From JAAUUE01 sp943370025 (lineage in GTDB: Bacteria; Cyanobacteriota; Cyanobacteriia; Cyanobacteriales; JAAUUE01): 64,000 nucleotides of DNA. The position numbers and the translations under genes were made by a program. The notes below the pieces were generated by a model, which was given only the letters and a program-made list of their open reading frames with translations, was not told where the DNA came from and made no database searches. The stretch covers positions 1 through 64,000 of the forward strand of contig CALRPI020000026.1 of the NCBI GenBank assembly GCA_943370025.1. The letters run 5' to 3'. Positions 59,905 to 64,000 of the stretch are shown here, in pieces; positions within the stretch are counted from its first letter, which is position 1; every line of letters starts with the position of its first letter.

Positions 59905-60477
59905 TTATTTTGCACCATCTGCTGGGGTTTCACTAGGCGGCTTCACTCCCCCCATGCGAATTTCTGAACAGAAGGAAGCCATGCTAAAACCACCGAAGCG
60001 TTTGAGAATGCTATGGCGCAATCGAAGATTCGGGCTAGCAAACCATAGCCGCTCCTCGGAATACATGGTGTCATACTCTGTAATTAAAGTCAGGGCATCA
60101 TCACTGCCCATAATGTAGCGTCCGGCTACGGGAGCTTTTTCGGCATAACCCATTTCTCGGAGGAGTTGACCTTCGTTGGGTTTTTCGGGGTCAGGAATCG
60201 GGACAATCACGGTGGAGCCGGAATGTTGTTCTTTATCTTCCTTACTGTTATCCCACTCCATGGAACCATTCCACACTACCCTCGCGCCTCCAGTGGCTAG
60301 GCTAGGATCCACATTGTGTTGTTCACAAAGTTTGATCACCTCTGGATGATCCTTGGGGAGAGTTTCAATGACAATATCAGACTTGCCACTCTCAGATTGC
60401 TTGAAGGCGAGGTGATGGCTAGTGCGCTGACTAAACCATTTGCCACCACTAAGGTCAAAAAACTCTTGGATATCCAT
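59905..60477 (-). CDS. cpcS: Phycobiliprotein lyase, CpcS/CpeS type
   Basis: 190 residues. Attaches phycocyanobilin (or phycoerythrobilin) to Cys82 of phycobiliproteins. DIQEFFDLSGGKWFSQRTSH, TEYDTMYSEERLWFASPNLR and RFGGFSMASFCSEIRMG are the CpcS hallmark blocks of a lipocalin-like fold. Complete. It shows that the organism makes phycobilisomes. The nblB-like gene lies about 320 bases further upstream, with a family C repeat between. Confidence 0.93.
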   Translation of the reverse strand: MDIQEFFDLSGGKWFSQRTSHHLAFKQSESGKSDIVIETLPKDHPEVIKLCEQHNVDPSLATGGARVVWNGSMEWDNSKEDKEQHSGSTVIVPIPDPEKPNEGQLLREMGYAEKAPVAGRYIMGSDDALTLITEYDTMYSEERLWFASPNLRLRHSILKRFGGFSMASFCSEIRMGGVKPPSETPADGAK

Positions 60478-60801
60478 GCTTTTACACTCCTAAAATTAAA
60501 ATAAAATAAAATCCTAAAAAATTAAAGTCTAAGAGGCTATTTATAAAGTCTGATTTTGCGCCCCCGCTGGGGGCGCAAAATCAGACCTTCTAGCCACTTT
60601 ATAAATGACCTCTAATGTTTAACACTAGTTTGGGACAAGTCAGAATTTGTCGTAGGGTGGGCATTGCCCACCTGAGGAGGAATCTGTTACGGAGAGTAGA
60701 AAACAGGTTGCAACTGTTTATGTAGCCATCGGTCTCAACCCCAATAGGTCAACAGAATCCAAATCGGTGGGCATTGCCCACCCTACTACTGTAACTACTA
60801 T
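60478..60801. other. Gene-free interval with three repeats
   Basis: Contains family C copy 4 and two family H palindromes (60652-60672 and 60766-60786) and no gene. Confidence 0.65.
60532..60613. repeat. Family C repeat, copy 4
   Basis: AGAGGCTATTTATAAAGTC, hairpin TGATTTTGCGCCCCC / GGGGGCGCAAAATCA, ATAAATGACCTCT. The loop differs by a few bases from the 26263 copy. Confidence 0.88.
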
Positions 60802-61476
60802 CTAATTTTTTTCTAATCTTTGCAAGGAAATCATTGCGGCTTCCGAGACTTGAGGATGGACATCTTTGGCTAAATATTTCAGGGCGGAGAGACTTTTCTC
60901 GGTATCTAGATTGCCGAGGGCTTCGGCTAGACGTTGCCGGACTAGCCAATCCTTGGATTGGGCAAAGCGGAGAATGTTGGCTACAGAGTCGATCGCTTTA
61001 ATTTCCCCTAGGGCAGAAATAGCGGCTTGTTGAATCACCACTTCTTCGCTATCCAAGGCTTTGGTTAACAGTTGCTCGGCTCTGGGATCCTTAATATTCC
61101 CCAAAGAGACAGCGGCACTAAATCGAACTAACCATTGGGTATCTTCATAGAAAGCACGGGACAGGGGTTCAAAAGCTCGTCGATCGCCCAGATAGCCCAA
61201 AGCCCCCGCCGCATCTGCCCGTAGTCCATAGTCGGGATCGTTTTCTAGAATATTCACCAAGATCGGATAACATTCATCCGTGGGCTTGACTCCCAAGGCA
61301 AAAACCGCCATCGATCGCACCTGCAAAACTGGATCATCAAGGACTTTTTTAATTAATGGCACCACATCCACGGCGGCGAAATCTCTTAGGGAAGCGAGGG
61401 CAACCATGCGATCGCCCAAGTTGGGACTATCTAATTTAGCTGATATTTCCGTTAATCTAGGATCAGGATTATTCAT
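60802..61476 (-). CDS. nblB: HEAT-repeat protein, NblB-like (phycobilisome)
   Basis: 224 residues of about six HEAT-like (PBS-lyase type) repeats (RMVALASLRDFAAVDVVPLI, LRADAAGALGYLGDRRAFEP, VRFSAAVSLGNIKDPRAEQL, VIQQAAISALGEIKAIDSVA). NblB is needed for phycobilisome breakdown during nitrogen or sulfur starvation and is about this length. The neighbouring cpcS supports a phycobilisome link. A simple HEAT scaffold is the alternative. Confidence 0.72.
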   Translation of the reverse strand: MNNPDPRLTEISAKLDSPNLGDRMVALASLRDFAAVDVVPLIKKVLDDPVLQVRSMAVFALGVKPTDECYPILVNILENDPDYGLRADAAGALGYLGDRRAFEPLSRAFYEDTQWLVRFSAAVSLGNIKDPRAEQLLTKALDSEEVVIQQAAISALGEIKAIDSVANILRFAQSKDWLVRQRLAEALGNLDTEKSLSALKYLAKDVHPQVSEAAMISLQRLEKN

Positions 61477-61554
61477 GAAAAATATATTTTAGAGTTATTT
61501 TATTTTTACAAATCTTTACTTAATTCTAATGTAAATTGCAGGTGCAAATTGGGT

Positions 61555-61659
61555 TTTACCAATACAGGCGGTTGAAACCGCAGCTTGTATCTTAAAAGAG
61601 CAAGGTCCACCTTCGCGGACTCGGAGAATAGGGATACCATCATAATCAGATTTGGTATA
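61555..61659 (-). repeat. Family E repeat, copy 3 (reverse)
   Basis: GCGGTTGAAACCGCAGC, then AAGGTCCACCTTCGCGGACT and ATCATAATCAGATTTGGTAT. Confidence 0.75.
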
Positions 61660-61709
61660 ACTCCTAATTCTTTACCTCCCTGTACCTCCTTTACCTCCCT
61701 GTACCTCCT

Positions 61710-62891
61710 ATGCTCAAAACCTACACCCAAATCGACATCGGACAACAGTGGCTCGATCAATACCGGGGCTGCTTGCCTAGTTTTGTTTGTGTATTGGGGT
61801 TTACCGATACGGGGTTGTTGCCGGGGATCTCGGCGGCGGGGGCAACTCCAGAACAGCGGAAATTTACAGCGATCGCCGATGCCGAATATTTACTCCACGG
61901 AGCGCAACCCCATCCCCAAAATCCTTTACCACCTTTGATTGCCGGAGCCTCGCCCGTTTTGATTTCTAGGACGGTAGTTCAATCTTTAAATATCCCAGTT
62001 TATTTGTTTAATGCTGGTTTGCCCTACGTGCCGGAGGATTTGGCAGCGATCGATCTAGGCGGCACTCCCGCCCGTTGCGTTAGTACTGGATCAGCTTTAT
62101 CCCCAGAGATAGTCCAGCACCTGTTTCAGAAAGGTTATCACTGGGGAGAAAAACTAGCGAATTCCCATAGTTATCTAATTCTCAGTGAATGTGTAGTTGG
62201 CGGCACTACCACAGCCTTGGCTGTCCTGACGGGTTTGGGGATAGAAGCGATCGGCAAAGTTAACAGCAGCCATCCCACCTGCAACCATGAACAAAAATGG
62301 CAGGTAGTGCAAACAGGTTTAACTCAGGCTGGGTTAATGTCGCAGAATACTAATCTAGTCGATCGCCCCAATCCAACCCAGAACCATCCCCAAAATGAAC
62401 TTAATTCCCCAGACCCTTTTGCTGTAGTTGCTGCCGTTGGCGATCCGATGCAGATTGTGGTGGCGGGAATGCTGCTCAGTGCCAGTAATTATGGGGGAGT
62501 TCTCTTAGCTGGAGGAACCCAGATGCTGGCGGTGTATGCCTTGGCTAGGGCGATCGCCAAACAATCCCACATCCCTTGGCAACCCGCTAATGTTGTCGTG
62601 GGAACTACTCGCTGGGTGGCGGAAGACCCCACTGGAGATACTGTGGGTTTAGCCGAAGCGATCGGGGATGTGCCTTTACTTGCCACCCAATTAAGTTTTG
62701 CTGAATCTCGCTATGCCCAACTCAGGGCTTACGAACAGGGCTATGTCAAAGAAGGGGTGGGAGCCGGGGGCTGTGCGATCGCTTCCCATCTCTACCAAGG
62801 TTGGGGGCAGGAGGAATTACTGGGAGCGATCGAGGCTTCGATCGAACATGATTCGCTCGTTGAGCGATCGCCGTGTAGAAAGGATTCATAA
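61710..62891 (+). CDS. cobT: Nicotinate mononucleotide phosphoribosyltransferase-like CobT (TIGR00303)
   Basis: 393 residues of the cyanobacterial/archaeal CobT-like family, which supplies the lower ligand of cobalamin. PSFVCVLGFTDTGLLPGISA, ATPEQRKFTAIADAEYLLHG, GLPYVPEDLAAIDLGGTPAR, SECVVGGTTTALAVLTGLGI and CNHEQKWQVVQTGLTQAGLM are the family blocks, complete. The upstream bases repeat CTCCTTTACCTCCCTGTACC. The last six bases overlap the next, convergent gene. Confidence 0.92.
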   Translation: MLKTYTQIDIGQQWLDQYRGCLPSFVCVLGFTDTGLLPGISAAGATPEQRKFTAIADAEYLLHGAQPHPQNPLPPLIAGASPVLISRTVVQSLNIPVYLFNAGLPYVPEDLAAIDLGGTPARCVSTGSALSPEIVQHLFQKGYHWGEKLANSHSYLILSECVVGGTTTALAVLTGLGIEAIGKVNSSHPTCNHEQKWQVVQTGLTQAGLMSQNTNLVDRPNPTQNHPQNELNSPDPFAVVAAVGDPMQIVVAGMLLSASNYGGVLLAGGTQMLAVYALARAIAKQSHIPWQPANVVVGTTRWVAEDPTGDTVGLAEAIGDVPLLATQLSFAESRYAQLRAYEQGYVKEGVGAGGCAIASHLYQGWGQEELLGAIEASIEHDSLVERSPCRKDS

Positions 62892-63248
62892 ATTCCCTTG
62901 CTGCATCAACGCAGCAGTCCGAGTTTTCGCCGCTTGGAGTTCTACCTCAACTAAACTATTTAACTCTGCTTGCTGTTCCGGCAGTAATTCTTGTTCTTGA
63001 TCCCTAGCTAACCGCCACAAATTCATCAATACCGATAACCGTTCCTGCTGCTCAGCAGTGAAAAATGAGTCTGGACGAAAACTTTGGATGACCAGTAGTG
63101 CGCTAAATTCAATCTCATCAAATTGAGCTGTTAATGCATCCAGAGCTTGCCCCGCAGTTTCACCGACAGAATGCTTGTCCCCCGCGATCGCCCGGTATGA
63201 TTTTTCACCATTAACATCAGAGATTGGCAAAATAGCTACTGTAGTCAT
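62886..63248 (-). CDS. Conserved small protein, function unknown
   Basis: About 120 residues from the ATG at 63248 (MTTVAILPISDVNGEKSYRA). A beta-rich start (VAILPISDVNGEKSYRAIAG), then GETAGQALDALTAQFDEIEF and a helical end with coiled-coil character (LWRLARDQEQELLPEQQAEL). Cyanobacterial proteins of this kind are conserved and unnamed. Its stop overlaps cobT by six bases (convergent). Confidence 0.6.
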   Translation of the reverse strand: MTTVAILPISDVNGEKSYRAIAGDKHSVGETAGQALDALTAQFDEIEFSALLVIQSFRPDSFFTAEQQERLSVLMNLWRLARDQEQELLPEQQAELNSLVEVELQAAKTRTAALMQQGNL

Positions 63249-63331
63249 AATTCGCACTCAAAATTATTTGACTTAAATTATAGCTCTACCCTACCCATCT
63301 TCCTCTTAACTTTAGAAGAACTACCTCAGCA

Positions 63332-63614
63332 TTATTCCCAAGTGACTAAACTCCGAGCACCAAAAGATAACTTGGTCGTACCATCATCACTGAGAGATAG
63401 AGCAGTATAACGTTCGCAATCACCAGAAGCAGATAGCATTTGCAACCAAACCGATATTTTCACTGCGTTCCGGTGCGTCGTCGTGAGGAATACACGCTAC
63501 AAGATCGGTGATCGCACTGATCGCTCGATGGACTACTTGATTCACGCCGATCACCTCACCCACTTCCTCAACCGATTGATGCTGGAACAGTGTAGTTATG
63601 CCAATTGCCCTCAT
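63332..63614 (-). pseudogene. Frameshifted gene relic after the GGCT gene
   Basis: A 64-codon frame starts directly behind the GGCT stop (MRAIGITTLFQHQSVEEVGE ... HDDAPERSENIG) and ends TTC TGG TGA. In the next frame the same strand continues with a sensible ending, WLQMLSASGDCERYTALSLS then DDGTTKLSFGARSLVTWE and TAA at 63332. Two coding-like pieces in adjoining frames suggest one gene with a frameshift. The family is not recognised. Confidence 0.35.
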
Positions 63615-63959
63615 CTATGAAGGCAAAAGCTTTGTGCGGAGCTTGTAAATGTAGGCATCCACGGCTGTCCCGTCTTTGAGGTTCACCGTCGTTAGGACAC
63701 GCTCATAATCTTCACCCTCAAACTTATCAAGGCGAGACCAGTGCTCAACCAGCCTCTCTGAGCTGAAGAGAAAACCTTCTATTTTTCCGCCATGATTATC
63801 CAAGAGGATGCCTGGGTAGCCAACCGCTGCACCCCAGCCTTCCTGAAGCAACATGCCAGTGACGGTTGCTGGCTCCCACTCTCCGGGAACATCCGCTAGG
63901 ACATGTTCGTTGGGGCGACCTGGGGCGAGCGTTCCATAAACGAAAAGTCGGTGAATCAT
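63615..63959 (-). CDS. Gamma-glutamylcyclotransferase (GGCT)-family protein, cassette-like
   Basis: About 114 residues from the ATG at 63959, which follows AGGAG with a proper spacing. HRLFVYGTLAPGRPNEHVL is the GGCT fold signature, and IEGFLFSSERLVEHWSRLDK then FEGEDYERVLTTVNL the rest, including the catalytic-type Glu. The family covers gamma-glutamylcyclotransferases and AIG2-like enzymes. A half attC-like site lies 15 bases before its start codon, as in integron gene cassettes. Confidence 0.85.
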   Translation of the reverse strand: MIHRLFVYGTLAPGRPNEHVLADVPGEWEPATVTGMLLQEGWGAAVGYPGILLDNHGGKIEGFLFSSERLVEHWSRLDKFEGEDYERVLTTVNLKDGTAVDAYIYKLRTKLLPS

Positions 63960-63974
63960 TAATCTCCTAAAGCT

Positions 63975-64000
63975 AGCTAACGGCGACATTCACCGGCTGC
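63975..64000 (-). other. Half of an attC-like site at the window edge
   Basis: On the minus strand the window begins GCAGCCGGTGAATGTCGCCG, then GTTAGCT. GTTAGCT is close to the R' consensus GTTRRRY and the preceding bases resemble the L' arm of integron attC sites. Only this half is visible; the R'' part would lie beyond base 64000. The GGCT start codon follows at once. Confidence 0.45.

Noticed and set aside
1..64000. tRNA or rRNA genes and known riboswitches (for example a cobalamin riboswitch before cobT)
   Set aside because: No cloverleaf with a T-arm GGTTCRA pattern, no conserved rRNA segment and no B12-box-like sequence was recognised by eye; a covariance search would be decisive.

Overview
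The window is a piece of a cyanobacterial chromosome. It carries a CpcS-type phycobiliprotein lyase, an NblB-like HEAT-repeat protein, a thylakoid photosystem I accumulation factor homologue, a cyanobacterial-type CobT and a CynABDS-like cyanate cluster. The HIP1 octamer GCGATCGC and its core CGATCG are scattered through nearly all genes. No rRNA, tRNA or CRISPR array was seen.

Layout. 1-4.6 kb: a transposase tail that cuts a conserved gene, a secreted glycerophosphodiesterase, and a methyltransferase followed by an integron attC-like site. 4.7-7.4 kb: an orphan PotA-type ATPase and a peptidoglycan-binding serine-hydrolase-like protein. 7.5-13.6 kb: an immunity/conflict-type island with a giant LRR-Roc-COR-CHAT protein, a TumE-type toxin-antitoxin pair, a collapsed LRR/CHAT paralogue, and an orphan HigA beside a HigB stub. 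13.7-18.8 kb: housekeeping genes (cysS, surE, map) with an RHH regulator and a Uma2 protein. 19.0-21.0 kb: an orphan YefM antitoxin with a toxin stub, an AT-rich GIY-YIG protein and a small protein with a double-glycine leader. 21.1-32.5 kb: a CSP41-like epimerase, an esterase, the PSI factor, a complete branched-chain/neutral amino acid ABC transporter, and two LprI-like secreted paralogues flanking it. 32.8-43.3 kb: a multi-GAF protein, a vanadium haloperoxidase, a MoxR/DUF58/SLH operon and an ABC-2 permease. 43.8-51.4 kb: a gene broken by two in-frame TGA codons, then a cyanate uptake and hydrolysis cluster with an AraC-type response regulator and a divergent histidine kinase. 51.7-55.8 kb: sbcC and queA, convergent. 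56.2-59.8 kb: an AraC regulator followed by a tight operon of Lgt-like, isoprenylcysteine methyltransferase-like and FemAB/GNAT-like genes. 59.9-64.0 kb: cpcS, nblB, cobT, a conserved small protein, a relic, and a gamma-glutamylcyclotransferase-like gene that starts next to another attC-like half site at the window edge.

Intergenic DNA is packed with short palindromic MITE-like repeats. At least eight families are named A to H here, each with several copies. One copy (family B) lies inside another (family A). Within a family the ends are conserved while the central hairpin differs from copy to copy yet stays self-complementary.

The most unusual items are the LRR-Roc-COR-CHAT protein and its collapsed copy, the Lgt-like/ICMT-like/GNAT operon, the two cassette-like genes with attC-like sites, two toxin-antitoxin loci that each keep the antitoxin but only a stub of the toxin, and the gene with two in-frame TGA codons. 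All calls come from reading the sequence and recalling families; no database search was possible.
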